NCBI RefSeq assembly: GCF_024298925.1
Contig: NZ_CP101283.1
Span: 558,001-622,000 of the forward strand
Reading direction: 5' to 3'
DNA: 64,000 bases
Source of the DNA: Phenylobacterium sp. LH3H17
GTDB taxonomy: Bacteria; Pseudomonadota; Alphaproteobacteria; Caulobacterales; Caulobacteraceae
Part shown: one piece after another, positions 1-8,596 of the stretch
Layout: every line of letters starts with the position of its first letter
Numbering within the stretch: the stretch's first letter is position 1
Made by a program: the position numbers and the translations under genes
Notes under the pieces: generated by a model
Database searches by the model: none
What the model was told of the DNA's origin: nothing
The model's input: only the letters and a program-made list of their open reading frames with translations

Positions 1-1091
1 GGGTGATCGGCTGGAGCCTGATCCTCGAATACACCCTGGTCTGCAGCGCGGTGGCGGTGGGCTGGGCGGGCTACGCGTCGGGCCTGATCCAGCAGGCGGG
101 CTGGCCCGTGCCGGCCTACCTGCTCTCGGGCCCGGAGGCCGGCGGCCTGGTCAACCTGCCGGCGGTGTTCATCGCCCTGCTGGTCACCAGCCTGCTGCTG
201 GTGGGCACCCGCGAGAGCGCCACGGTCAACTTCATCCTGGTCTGCGTGAAGCTGGTGGCCCTGGCGGCCTTCGTCGCCCTCACCCTGCCCAGCTTCGACG
301 CTGGCCACTTCACCCCCTTCGCGCCGTTCGGCTTCGGCGCCCAGGATGTCGACGGGACGAAGTTCGGGGTGATGGGCGCCGCGGCGATCATCTTCTTCGC
401 CTTCTACGGTTTCGACGCCATCTCCACGGCGGCGGAGGAGGCCAAGAACCCGCGCCGCGACCTGACCATCGGCATCGTCGGGTCGATGGTGGCCTGCACC
501 CTGATTTACATGATCGTCGCCGCCGTCGCCCTGGGCGCCTCGCCCTACGACGTCTTCTCCAAGAGCGAGGAGCCGCTGGCCTTCATCCTGCGCGAGCTGA
601 ACCAGCCCGTGGCCGCCTCGCTGATCGCCGGCGCCGCGGTGATCGCCATGCCCACGGTCATCATGGTGTTCATGTTCGGCCAGAGCCGGGTGTTCTTCGC
701 CATGGCCCGCGACGGCCTGCTGCCGCGCAGCCTGGCCAGGGTGAACAAGCGCGGCGTCCCCTCGGCGGTCACCATCCTGACGGGGGTCATCGCCGCGATC
801 ATCGCCGGCGCCCTACCGCTGTCGCAGATCGCCGCCCTGGCCAACGCCGGAACCCTGGCGGCCTTCATCGCCACCATCCTGGCGGTCATGGTCCTGCGCC
901 GCCGAGCCCCCACCCTGGAGCGGCTCTTCAAGACCCCGGCGATCTGGCTGATCGGCCCGCTGGGCCTGGTCGGCTGCGTCTACCTGTTTTCCAGCCTGAC
1001 GGCGAAGACGATGCTGTTCTTCTTTGCGTGGAACGCCATCGGCGTGGCGGTCTACCTGCTCTACGGCCGGGCGAAGAGCCGGCTCGCCTAG
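1..1091 (+). CDS. APC-family amino acid permease, 5' truncated by the window edge
   Basis: This is the C-terminal part, about 362 residues, of a multi-pass inner-membrane amino-acid transporter. The visible protein is a run of hydrophobic helices broken by short polar loops. Around residues 131-153 it carries the FAFYGFDAIS-AAEEAKNP-RD signature that follows a central helix in cationic amino-acid transporter (CAT/YfnA-like) members of the APC superfamily. The first residues look like internal family sequence (GWSLILEY), so the first one or two helices lie before base 1 and the GTG at base 3 is probably not the start. Its TAG stop is fused through CTAG to the stop of the convergent globin gene. 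The substrate cannot be told from sequence. Confidence 0.85.
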   Translation, partial: VIGWSLILEYTLVCSAVAVGWAGYASGLIQQAGWPVPAYLLSGPEAGGLVNLPAVFIALLVTSLLLVGTRESATVNFILVCVKLVALAAFVALTLPSFDAGHFTPFAPFGFGAQDVDGTKFGVMGAAAIIFFAFYGFDAISTAAEEAKNPRRDLTIGIVGSMVACTLIYMIVAAVALGASPYDVFSKSEEPLAFILRELNQPVAASLIAGAAVIAMPTVIMVFMFGQSRVFFAMARDGLLPRSLARVNKRGVPSAVTILTGVIAAIIAGALPLSQIAALANAGTLAAFIATILAVMVLRRRAPTLERLFKTPAIWLIGPLGLVGCVYLFSSLTAKTMLFFFAWNAIGVAVYLLYGRAKSRLA

Positions 1092-1519
1092 GTGACCGGC
1101 GGAAGCTCGCCGCGCCGCGCGGCGATGCCGAGCTGGAGGCTTTGGCCGATCATCTGCGCCTTGGCCGCGAACATCGCCGCGGCTTCCGGCGTGCATACCT
1201 CGCGCAGGGTCTGGTCGAACAGCTCAAGCCACCGGACGAAGTGGGCGGGTTCCAGGTCGGGGATGGCGGCATGGACCGCCATGGGCTGGCCCTTGAACCG
1301 TCCGGTCATCAGCATCACCGAGGACCAGAAGTCGCACAGCTTGGCGAGGTGGACGTCCCAGCCGTCGGCGATCTCGCGATCGAAGATCGGGCCCAGGCGC
1401 GGGTCTTGCCGCACCCGGCCATAGAAGGCGTGCACCAGCTCGCGGATGACCGGCTCGGTTATGCCCACGGCCGCGGCCTCGCCGGCATGGATTTCTCGCG
1501 CTGAGGGCCGGTGGCTCAC
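1088..1519 (-). CDS. group III truncated hemoglobin
   Basis: A 143-residue single-domain globin of the 2-on-2 class, group III (P). Visible features are the WDVHLAKLCDFWSS segment at about 54-67, the TGRFKGQPM turn at 72-80, a probable proximal His83 and the HFVRWLELF helix at 93-101, which together typify this group. Such proteins bind heme and are thought to handle O2, NO or peroxide; the exact role here is unknown. The start is GTG at 1519, and it overlaps the TGA of rfbD upstream as GTGA, so the two are probably translated together. The 3' end shares a CTAG with the permease stop. Confidence 0.88.
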   Translation of the reverse strand: MSHRPSAREIHAGEAAAVGITEPVIRELVHAFYGRVRQDPRLGPIFDREIADGWDVHLAKLCDFWSSVMLMTGRFKGQPMAVHAAIPDLEPAHFVRWLELFDQTLREVCTPEAAAMFAAKAQMIGQSLQLGIAARRGELPPVT

Positions 1520-2406
1520 GCCTTGAGCGCCGCGAGCTGATCCAGGGTGTCCTCCATCGCCTCTTCCCAGGGGCGGAGCTGGACCCCGAACACCCGCTGC
1601 AACCGGCCGGAGCCAAGCACGCAGTTCAGCGCCCGCCTAGCGGGGGTCGGGAAGGCGCTGGTGGGCACGGCTTCGATCGGCGGCGGCTCGCGGTCCGGGA
1701 AGGCCATGGCGAAGATGGTCTTGCCCATGTCGTAGCGGCTGGCCACGCCGTCATTGACCACGTGCAGCAGACCCCATTCCGGCGCGCCGGCCGGGGCCCG
1801 GGCCAGGCGGTCCGCCTGGGAGAGGATGAAGGCCGCCAGGTCGCCGCTGGCCGTGGGTCGGGCCTTCTGGTCGTCCACCAGCCGCATCGGGGTCCCGGCC
1901 TGCGAGGCCTTGAGGAACCACTGCAGGAAGTTCTGGCCATAGGCCGAGAACAGCCAGGAGACACGCGCCACCAGCGCTCGATCGCAGCCGCCCAGCACCG
2001 CCTGTTCGCCCGCCAGCTTCGACGCGCCGTAGACGTGCAAGGGGTTGGTGGGATCGTCCTCCACATAGGCGCCGGCCTTCTCGCCATCGAACACCATGTC
2101 GGTGGAGATCTGGATCAGCGGCAGGCCCCGCGCCTGGCAGGCTTTCGCCATGGCTTCCGGCGCCCGGGCGTTGACCGCATAGGCCAGGTCCGGTTCGCTC
2201 TCGGCCTTGTCGACAGCCGTATAGGCCGCGGCGTTCAGCACCAGATCGATCGCGCCCGCGGTCTCGATCGCGCGCGCCACGGCGGCGGGATCGGTCAGGT
2301 CGACCTGGGCCCGGGACAGGGCGACCACCTCGATGGAGCCCTCCTGGCGGTCCAGCATCTCGCGCGCCAGCTGGCCGCTGGCTCCGAACTGCAGGATGCG
2401 GGTCAT
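1516..2406 (-). CDS. rfbD: dTDP-4-dehydrorhamnose reductase family protein
   Basis: A 296-residue extended short-chain dehydrogenase of the RmlD/RfbD type, which reduces dTDP-4-keto-L-rhamnose to dTDP-L-rhamnose for surface polysaccharide. The N-terminus has the nucleotide-binding GASGQLA (8-14), followed by NAAAYTAVDKAE (59-70), STDMVFDG (101-108) and the catalytic pair Tyr126 and Lys130 in YGASK. No rfbA, rfbB or rfbC lies beside it, so it is an orphan member here. No convincing ribosome-binding site precedes its ATG. Instead a 22-codon ORF (2403-2468) ends across the start as ATGA. Downstream it is coupled to the globin gene by a 4-base overlap. Confidence 0.88.
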   Translation of the reverse strand: MTRILQFGASGQLAREMLDRQEGSIEVVALSRAQVDLTDPAAVARAIETAGAIDLVLNAAAYTAVDKAESEPDLAYAVNARAPEAMAKACQARGLPLIQISTDMVFDGEKAGAYVEDDPTNPLHVYGASKLAGEQAVLGGCDRALVARVSWLFSAYGQNFLQWFLKASQAGTPMRLVDDQKARPTASGDLAAFILSQADRLARAPAGAPEWGLLHVVNDGVASRYDMGKTIFAMAFPDREPPPIEAVPTSAFPTPARRALNCVLGSGRLQRVFGVQLRPWEEAMEDTLDQLAALKA

Positions 2407-2468
2407 GGAGCGACCGCGCGACGCATGAGCGCCGATCCGCCGGTCTCGCCGGTGATGAGGATATTCAT
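2403..2468 (-). CDS. 22-codon leader ORF coupled to rfbD
   Basis: A very short ORF beginning MNILITGETGG, which resembles the Rossmann-fold start of sugar-nucleotide epimerases. It has a purine-rich AGGA about 8 to 10 bases before its ATG, better than the site before rfbD, and its TGA overlaps the rfbD ATG. Seen: the frame, the ribosome site and the overlap. Inferred: either a leader peptide that couples translation to rfbD, or the stump of a lost SDR gene. No family can be assigned. Confidence 0.3.
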   Translation of the reverse strand: MNILITGETGGSALMRRAVAP

Positions 2469-2694
2469 GCGACTTTTCCTAAGCGATGCGGCGCGACTTG
2501 CCATCCCCAAACCCGCCGGCGCCGCGCGGCCGAGCCAGTGTGCGACGCTTTTGTTCTGGCCTGCCAACCTCCCCGCCGCCTAAAGTCGCCCCGCCTGCTC
2601 CCCAGGTGATCATGCCAAGGAAAGCCGACGCCGCATTTCAAGGCGCAGGCGGGGTCGTGGGCGGCGCGTATTCTTCCGCGCCCTGGGGAGCGCC

Positions 2695-4257
2695 GTGGGT
2701 TCGACGACGAGAGACACTGCGCCCGCGAGTCCGGGCGGTCCGCCTCGGGGCATGCAGGACCTGACCACCGGTCCGATCGGCAAGACCCTGATCATGTTCG
2801 CCCTGCCGGTCCTGGGCTCCAACATCCTGCAGTCTCTGAACGGCACGGCCAACGCCATCTGGGTGAGCCACATCCTGGGCGAGGCGGCGCTGACCGCCAC
2901 GGTCAACGCCAACAACATCTTCTTCCTGATGCTGGGCGCGGTGTTCGGCATTTCCATGGCCGCCAACCTGCTGATCTCGCAGTCGGTGGGGGCCAAGGAT
3001 CTCCCCATGGTGAAGCGGGTGGTGGGCTCGTCCACCAGCTTCTTCCTGGTGTTGTCCCTGGCTGTAGGTGTCGCCGGCTACACCCTGACTCCGGCCGTGC
3101 TGCGGATCATGCAGACTCCGCCGGACGCCACGCGGGACGCGATCACCTATCTGCGGGTGATCTTCCTGGCCATGCCGTTCATGTACTTCTTCTCGTTCGT
3201 GATGATGGCCCAGCGCGGCGCGGGCGACTCGCGCACCCCGTTCTACTTCTCGCTGGTGGCCGTCGGTCTCGACGTGATCCTCAACCCGCTGCTGATGATC
3301 GGTGTCGGCCCCCTGCCGCGAATGGGGATCGCGGGCTCGGCTACCGCCACCCTGATCAGCCAGACCGTCACGCTCATCGCGATGATCGTCTATCTCTACC
3401 GCACCAAGTCTGTGCTGATCCTGCGCCCCGGCGAATGGACACTGCTGAGGCCGCAGTTCGAGATCATCCGAACCCTGGTGGTGAAGGGCTTCCCCATGGC
3501 CCTGCAGATGCTGGTCATCTCGGGCGCGGCGGTGGTGATGATCTCCTTCGTCAACGGCTACGGCTCGCAGACGGCGGCCGGCTACGGCGCGGCGATCCAG
3601 CTCTGGACCTATATCCAGATGCCGGCCATGGCGCTGGGCGCGGCGGTCTCCTCCATGGCCGCCCAGAACGTCGGCGCGGGCAGGATGGACCGGGTGAACC
3701 AGGTGGCGGGCCGTGGTGTGCTGATCGCCGCCGTCATGACCGGCGCCCCCGTGTTGCTGATCTATCTGGTTGAACCGTATGTGCTTCGGCTGTTCCTGCC
3801 GGCCGACAGCCCGTCCCTGCCGATCGCCATGCATATCAACGCCTATGTGCTGTGGGGCTTCATCCCCTTCGGCATGGCCTTCGTCCTGAACGGCATCATC
3901 CGCGCCACGGGCTCGGTCTGGCCGCCCCTGATCGGCCTTCTGGTCTCCATGTGGGTGGTGCGGATTCCCTTTGCCCAGCTGCTGGAGCCCTATCTGGGGG
4001 CCGACGCCATCTGGTGGAGCTTCCCTCTGGGCTCAATGGTCTCGCTGATCCTGGCGGCGGGCTATTACCGCTTCGGCGGGTGGCGCAAGGCCAGGCTGAT
4101 GGGCGGCATCCCGCGCGGCGCGGCGCCCGACACCGGCCTTGGCCCCCCGTCCCTGGCCGAGGAGAGCGAGGCGGTCGAGGCCGCCAGCCACCTGCAGGAC
4201 GAGCCTATGGCTCCATCAGGGCCGAATAGACCAAGGTCCGAAGCTCCCGCCGAATAG
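2695..4257 (+). CDS. MATE family efflux transporter
   Basis: A 520-residue multidrug and toxic compound extrusion protein of the inner membrane. It shows the two-bundle MATE pattern of about 12 hydrophobic helices, with the typical opening (LTTGPIGKTLIMFALPVLGSNILQ in two pieces, about residues 22-45) and a second half that begins near residue 260 with VVKGFPMALQMLV. MATE proteins expel organic cations and other compounds using H+ or Na+. The GTG at 2695 follows GGGGAG; an ATG 19 codons later is an alternative start. The hydrophilic C-terminal tail of about 50 residues runs 53 bases into the 3' end of the convergent serine hydrolase gene. Confidence 0.9.
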   Translation: MGSTTRDTAPASPGGPPRGMQDLTTGPIGKTLIMFALPVLGSNILQSLNGTANAIWVSHILGEAALTATVNANNIFFLMLGAVFGISMAANLLISQSVGAKDLPMVKRVVGSSTSFFLVLSLAVGVAGYTLTPAVLRIMQTPPDATRDAITYLRVIFLAMPFMYFFSFVMMAQRGAGDSRTPFYFSLVAVGLDVILNPLLMIGVGPLPRMGIAGSATATLISQTVTLIAMIVYLYRTKSVLILRPGEWTLLRPQFEIIRTLVVKGFPMALQMLVISGAAVVMISFVNGYGSQTAAGYGAAIQLWTYIQMPAMALGAAVSSMAAQNVGAGRMDRVNQVAGRGVLIAAVMTGAPVLLIYLVEPYVLRLFLPADSPSLPIAMHINAYVLWGFIPFGMAFVLNGIIRATGSVWPPLIGLLVSMWVVRIPFAQLLEPYLGADAIWWSFPLGSMVSLILAAGYYRFGGWRKARLMGGIPRGAAPDTGLGPPSLAEESEAVEAASHLQDEPMAPSGPNRPRSEAPAE

Positions 4258-5425
4258 GATAGGTGCTGGACGGCAGGACCTGGGTCATGAACACCACCTG
4301 GATATCCTCAAGCGGATCGATCCAGAAGGCCGTCGAGGCGGCCCCGCCCCAGTAGTACTCGCCGGGGCTGGAGGTCAGCATGGCCGCGACCGGATCGAAG
4401 GTCACCGCGAAGCCGAGGCCGAACCCGACGCCCGCATTGGTCGCCTCCGAGAACAGCGACCGCGAAAGCTTGGTCAGGTCCTGGCCGCCCGGCAGGTGGT
4501 TGGACGCCATCAGCTTCAGCGTCTTGGGCGCGATCAGGCGCTGACCGTTCAGGACGCCGCCCGCCCCCAGCATCCTGCAAAACGCCATGTAGTCCTTGGC
4601 CGTGGAGACCAGGCCGCCGCCACCGGAGTGGAAATCGGGCGCATTCAGATAGGGGCTGGTCTCCGGATCGTCCTGCAGGTCCAGGCCACCGGCGGGGGTG
4701 GCGTTGTAGCAGGCCGCGAACCGCGGCTGCTGGTCCTCGCGGACGTGGAATCCGGTGTCGGTCATGCCCAGGGGATCGAAGATCCGCTGCTGCAGGAAGG
4801 CCTGGAACGGTTGGCCCGAGATCCGTTCGATCAGAACCCCCAGCACGTCGGTTGAAACGGAGTAGTTCCAGGCCTCCCCGGGCGAGAACTCCAGCGGGAG
4901 CTTGGCCAGGTGGTTCACGAACGCTTGCATGTCGCCGTCGCCGGTGGTCCCGCCGATCTTGAGCCTGCGATAGGCGGCGTCGACATTGGTGCGGTTCTGG
5001 AAGCCGTAGGTCAGGCCCGAGGTGTGGCGCAGCAGGTCGACCATCTGCATGGGCCGCGTCGGCGGCGTGGTCATGAAGTTCGGCGTCACCCCGGCGGCGA
5101 AGACACCCAGGTTCTTCCACTCCGGGATGAACTTCGCGACCGGATCGTCCAGCGCGACGAGGCCCTCCTCGACCAGCATCATGAAGGCGATGCTCGTGAT
5201 CGGCTTGGTCATCGAATAGATGCGGAAGACTGTGTCGGTGGCCACCGGCTTGCCCCGTTCCCGGTCTGCCAGGCCCAGCACCGCCTCGTGAACCAGCTCG
5301 CCGCGCCGCACGATCTGGACCTGGGCGCCGGGGAGTCGGCCGGTTTCGATGTAGCGGGTCTCAAGGAAGCGATCGAGTTTCGCCAGGCGCTCGCTGGAAA
5401 AGCCGAGCTTCTCGGGCCGGGTCAT
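4205..5425 (-). CDS. serine hydrolase, beta-lactamase (class C/EstB) family
   Basis: A 406-residue beta-lactamase-fold hydrolase. The nucleophile motif SMTK is at residues 71-74 and a Tyr188-Ser189 motif fills the second catalytic position. LLRHTSGLTY (131-140) is a family signature, and a GG-rich HSGGGG stretch occurs in the second half. Such enzymes are mostly esterases or peptidases, not true beta-lactamases. I chose ATG 5425, preceded by AAGGACC, over an upstream in-frame start because homology begins there. No signal peptide is visible, so a cytoplasmic location is likely. The 3' end overlaps the MATE gene tail to tail. Confidence 0.87.
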   Translation of the reverse strand: MTRPEKLGFSSERLAKLDRFLETRYIETGRLPGAQVQIVRRGELVHEAVLGLADRERGKPVATDTVFRIYSMTKPITSIAFMMLVEEGLVALDDPVAKFIPEWKNLGVFAAGVTPNFMTTPPTRPMQMVDLLRHTSGLTYGFQNRTNVDAAYRRLKIGGTTGDGDMQAFVNHLAKLPLEFSPGEAWNYSVSTDVLGVLIERISGQPFQAFLQQRIFDPLGMTDTGFHVREDQQPRFAACYNATPAGGLDLQDDPETSPYLNAPDFHSGGGGLVSTAKDYMAFCRMLGAGGVLNGQRLIAPKTLKLMASNHLPGGQDLTKLSRSLFSEATNAGVGFGLGFAVTFDPVAAMLTSSPGEYYWGGAASTAFWIDPLEDIQVVFMTQVLPSSTYPIRRELRTLVYSALMEP

Positions 5426-5570
5426 GGGTGAGGTCCTTGCAGGCGTTGTCGGGCCAGCACCGTGGAGGAAGGCGGCGATAGAATTCAAGCACGACCTTGC
5501 GGCGAAGTCCGTTGCGTCCGCATGCTCTCGCATCTATTGGTGTTGTTGTCAGAAGCCGGAGGAACCCCAG

Positions 5571-6731
5571 ATGACCTACGCCAGCGGGCGCGTCATTCAC
5601 GACGCCGACAGTCACGTGATGGAGACGCGTGAGTGGCTCGAGCCCTTCATCGAGGATGCCGTCCGCGGCGCGCTGAAGCCGCTCTACGGCCGCGAGCGCA
5701 ACCGCATCGACGACCTGCTGGACAGCGCCAGGGCTCGCAAGGCGGACTCAGAGGCGATGGAGAAAGCGTTCGAGAACCCGATCGCCGGACCCAAGGGCTG
5801 GGTCGCCGCCGGCGCCTTCGATCCCGAGGAGCGCAAGCGGGTGCTGGACCTGTTCGGCTTCTCCAGGCAGCTGGTCTTCGCGACGTCCTCCCTGCGGCCG
5901 GCGCTGTCGGCGAAGACGCCTGAGGCGCTGTACGCCGGCGCTCGCGCCCACAACCTCGCCATGGCGTCGTTCTGCGGCGGTGACGAGCGTCTGCTGGGCG
6001 TCGCCTACGTGCCGCTCGATGACGCCGAGCGCGCCATCGAGGAGGCGAGGGTCGCGCTGGACGCCGGCGCGGGCGCCATCTGGGTCTCGGCCGGCGCGGC
6101 CGGCGAGAAGTCGCCGGGCCATCCCGACTACGACCGCCTCTGGAGCTTGCTGGAATCGGCGGGCGTTCCCTTCGTGCTGCACATCGGGCCCGGCACCCAG
6201 ACCCAGCCCAAGCCGTTCCAGAACAACGGCCGCGAACGGTCGCCGGACCTGCACGGCGGCGGCGAGAACCTGCGCTTCGCCGACTATGTGATGCTGGCCT
6301 ATGCGCCGCAGATCTTCCTGACCGCCATGGTCTATGACGGGGTCTTCGAGCGCTTCCCGAACCTGAAGGGCGGAGTCATCGAGGCCGGCGCCGGATGGGC
6401 GCCCGAGTTCCTGCGCGAGCTGGACCTGGCTCACAAGAGCTTTGGCCGAACCGATCCCTACCTCAAGGCCATGACCCTGAAGCCGTCGGACTACATCCGC
6501 CGGGCGGTGAAGTTCACCCCGTTCCCCGGCGAGGACGTAGGCCGGATGATCAAGGACGGTGGCGCCGACCTGTTCATGTTCTCCAGCGACTACCCGCACC
6601 CGGAGGGCACCAACGACCCGCTTGGCCGCTTCGAGCGGACCATGGCCGACATCGATGAGGACGCAAAGGACCGGTTCTATCGCCGGAACTTCGAGGAAAT
6701 GATGGGCCTCAAGGCGTTCGCCCCCGCCTGA
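5571..6731 (+). CDS. amidohydrolase family protein (amidohydrolase 2 type)
   Basis: A 386-residue TIM-barrel metal-dependent hydrolase of the ACMSD/amidohydrolase-2 group, which includes decarboxylases and hydrolases of aromatic-ring breakdown. The N-terminus has the metal motif HDADSHVME (10-18); a barrel His occurs in VLHIGPG, and the C-terminal metal Asp lies in FSSDYPHPEG. Length is normal. ATG 5571 lies 145 bases from the divergent serine hydrolase start, so the two may share a promoter region. A strong terminator hairpin follows the stop. The substrate is unknown. Confidence 0.87.
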   Translation: MTYASGRVIHDADSHVMETREWLEPFIEDAVRGALKPLYGRERNRIDDLLDSARARKADSEAMEKAFENPIAGPKGWVAAGAFDPEERKRVLDLFGFSRQLVFATSSLRPALSAKTPEALYAGARAHNLAMASFCGGDERLLGVAYVPLDDAERAIEEARVALDAGAGAIWVSAGAAGEKSPGHPDYDRLWSLLESAGVPFVLHIGPGTQTQPKPFQNNGRERSPDLHGGGENLRFADYVMLAYAPQIFLTAMVYDGVFERFPNLKGGVIEAGAGWAPEFLRELDLAHKSFGRTDPYLKAMTLKPSDYIRRAVKFTPFPGEDVGRMIKDGGADLFMFSSDYPHPEGTNDPLGRFERTMADIDEDAKDRFYRRNFEEMMGLKAFAPA

Positions 6732-6750
6732 CGACCTCCTGGCGGCCGCC

Positions 6751-6780
6751 TGTGGCCCAGGGGGCATCCCCTGGGCCACA
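6751..6780 (+). terminator. rho-independent terminator after the amidohydrolase
   Basis: A perfect 13-base inverted repeat (TGTGGCCCAGGGG paired with CCCCTGGGCCACA) around a GCAT loop, followed directly by CTTTTTC. It starts 20 bases after the amidohydrolase stop. Because it covers the only upstream in-frame GTG of the next gene, it also rules that codon out as the TetR start. Confidence 0.9.
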
Positions 6781-6862
6781 CTTTTTCGCGGCTCGCGCGG
6801 CCCGCCGGTTTCGCGACCGACCCGTTTCGCCGTATGACGCCACGAGCGCAACGGGGGCGGCA

Positions 6863-7450
6863 TTGGCGAAGGGATCGCGGCGACCAGCGGAGGCCAGACG
6901 TCGCCAGATCGTCGCGGCGGCCGCGAGGCTCGTGGCGGACCAGGCCTATCTGCCGCTGCCGCCGGAACGCCTCGCCAAGGCCGTCGGCGTCAGCAAGGCC
7001 CTGATCTACGGCTATTTCCCCGACCAGCACGACCTGTTCAACGCCGTCCTGGCGGACGAATTCGCCGCCCTGGCCGACGCGGGCCTGGAGGCTGCGTCGC
7101 AGCTCGGCTCGCTGGAGCAGGCGGCGCTCGCCTGCGCCGAAATCTACTTCCGCCACGTCTGCGATCGTGGTCCCGTTGTTCACGTGGTCCTGCGGGATGT
7201 GTACATGGTTCGCCGGGTGGACCCGGCCGTGGCGGCGGTCCGTGACCGCATCGTTCGCCGCCTGGCCCGTCAGGTCCGCCGGGAGTTGAACCTTCCGCCC
7301 GACGAGACCGTGGGCGCCATCACCCTCGCCACCACCATTCCCGAGGATGCCGGCCGGCTCGTGTGGCAGGGCGACCTGTCGCCGCAGGCGGGGTTGGAGC
7401 TCTGCCGCCGGCTGACCGCCGCGGCCCTGGCGGCCCTGCGCCCCACCTAG
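6863..7450 (+). CDS. TetR family transcriptional regulator
   Basis: A 195-residue regulator with an N-terminal TetR helix-turn-helix: RRRQIVAAAARLV, then ERLAKAVGVSKALIYGYFPDQHDLF at about residues 33-57 (given here as the span). The C-terminal ligand-binding half is generic. After the terminator at 6751-6780 the only in-frame initiation codon is TTG 6863, preceded by GGGGGCGG; I use it, but the start is uncertain. It follows an acyl/aryl-degradation type amidohydrolase and may regulate it. It ends in a CTAG shared with the next, convergent TetR gene. Confidence 0.8.
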   Translation: MAKGSRRPAEARRRQIVAAAARLVADQAYLPLPPERLAKAVGVSKALIYGYFPDQHDLFNAVLADEFAALADAGLEAASQLGSLEQAALACAEIYFRHVCDRGPVVHVVLRDVYMVRRVDPAVAAVRDRIVRRLARQVRRELNLPPDETVGAITLATTIPEDAGRLVWQGDLSPQAGLELCRRLTAAALAALRPT

Positions 7451-8316
7451 TCCGCCTGGTTGGCGCCGCGATAGGCGCGGGCGAGATCCCGGTTGCCGGC
7501 GGTGACCATGGCCAGGGTCAGGCGCTCGGCGCTTTCGAGGCTAAGCCTTCCGCGCGCCAGCAGCCGGCCCGCCCGGCGGGTGAGAGCCGTCAGGACGGCG
7601 GTGGCCCCAAAGGCCATCTCAGGCGGCAGGCCATAGATGGTCTCCATGTCGGCGGCGACGCGGCGGGTGTCCCAGCGCCGGGTGACCCGACGCGCCTCCT
7701 TCAGGTCCTCGCGCACCTCGGCGCTCTGGGTCAGGATCTGGATCAAGGCGCCGCGCTCGGCGACTTCGCGCAGATAGGTGACCGTGGACAGGGTCACCCG
7801 CGTGTATCGGTCGTGCCCGCGGCTCATCTCGGCCCGCCGCTGGGTCTCCATGGCGTGAAGTTCGCGACGCGCCAGCGCCAGCAGCAGGTCGCGCCGCCGG
7901 GGAAAGTAGTTGTGGGCCTGAGCCTCGCTTATCCCGACGTGGCGGGCGACGGCTCTCATCGAGGCGGCGGGCAGCCCGCCGCGGGCGATGAGATCGGCGG
8001 CGGCCTCGATGAGCTGCTCGCGCCGCGCCTCGGTGGAGAAGCGGGTCCGCTGGCGGCGTGAGGGGGCGGGCTCGTCGTTGATGGCGATGGTCTCTCCCGC
8101 CCCATCGGGCGCGGCGGGAAGGGGCGGCCGATCCGGCGCACGTCCCGCCCGCGCCTTGGCCCAATGGCCCCGGGGCGGACTGGGGATCAGCAGGCGATCG
8201 CAGATCTTGCTCAGGCCGCTGCTGCTGAGGCCGAGCTGGCGCGCAGTCGCCGACAGGGGCTGGGTCCAGATCAGTTCGTAAAGCCGCTGGCGGGTGAGCG
8301 GGGCGTCGGCCGTCAT
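7447..8316 (-). CDS. TetR-type regulator with an extra N-terminal HTH domain
   Basis: A 289-residue protein with two DNA-binding regions. Residues about 10-53 contain RLYELIWTQPLS, LGLSSSGLSKICD and PPRGHWAK, a compact helix-turn-helix module seen in otherwise uncharacterised bacterial proteins. After a proline-rich linker (61-90) comes a canonical TetR domain (about 97-145, with RAVARHVGISEAQAHNYFPRR split across the HTH) and a C-terminal dimer/ligand domain. ATG 8316 has AGGA nine bases upstream and is preferred to GTG 8337. It is convergent with the first TetR gene and divergent from the acyl-CoA dehydrogenase at 8597, a likely target. Confidence 0.82.
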   Translation of the reverse strand: MTADAPLTRQRLYELIWTQPLSATARQLGLSSSGLSKICDRLLIPSPPRGHWAKARAGRAPDRPPLPAAPDGAGETIAINDEPAPSRRQRTRFSTEARREQLIEAAADLIARGGLPAASMRAVARHVGISEAQAHNYFPRRRDLLLALARRELHAMETQRRAEMSRGHDRYTRVTLSTVTYLREVAERGALIQILTQSAEVREDLKEARRVTRRWDTRRVAADMETIYGLPPEMAFGATAVLTALTRRAGRLLARGRLSLESAERLTLAMVTAGNRDLARAYRGANQAD

Positions 8317-8596
8317 GGCGCCGATCCTAGACGCCACGCGGCGCGAGGGCGAGCCGCGTCTATTGGTGGAGTGGTCAGATCGCGCCGCGGAACTGGCGCC
8401 AGGGATGCGGACACGAAGAATTTCGTGGATTTGTTGGCAGGCCGACGTTGCGTAACTCGAACAGCCGTTTGATAATGGCGATCCGACCGACCGGCTAAAG
8501 GCTTGTCGCGCTGCAGATTTTTATCCAGGTGTCGCTTTACGCCATACCGAATTTCGGAAAACGAGCCGCGTTCGGCGGCGCCATGGGAGGCCCTAG

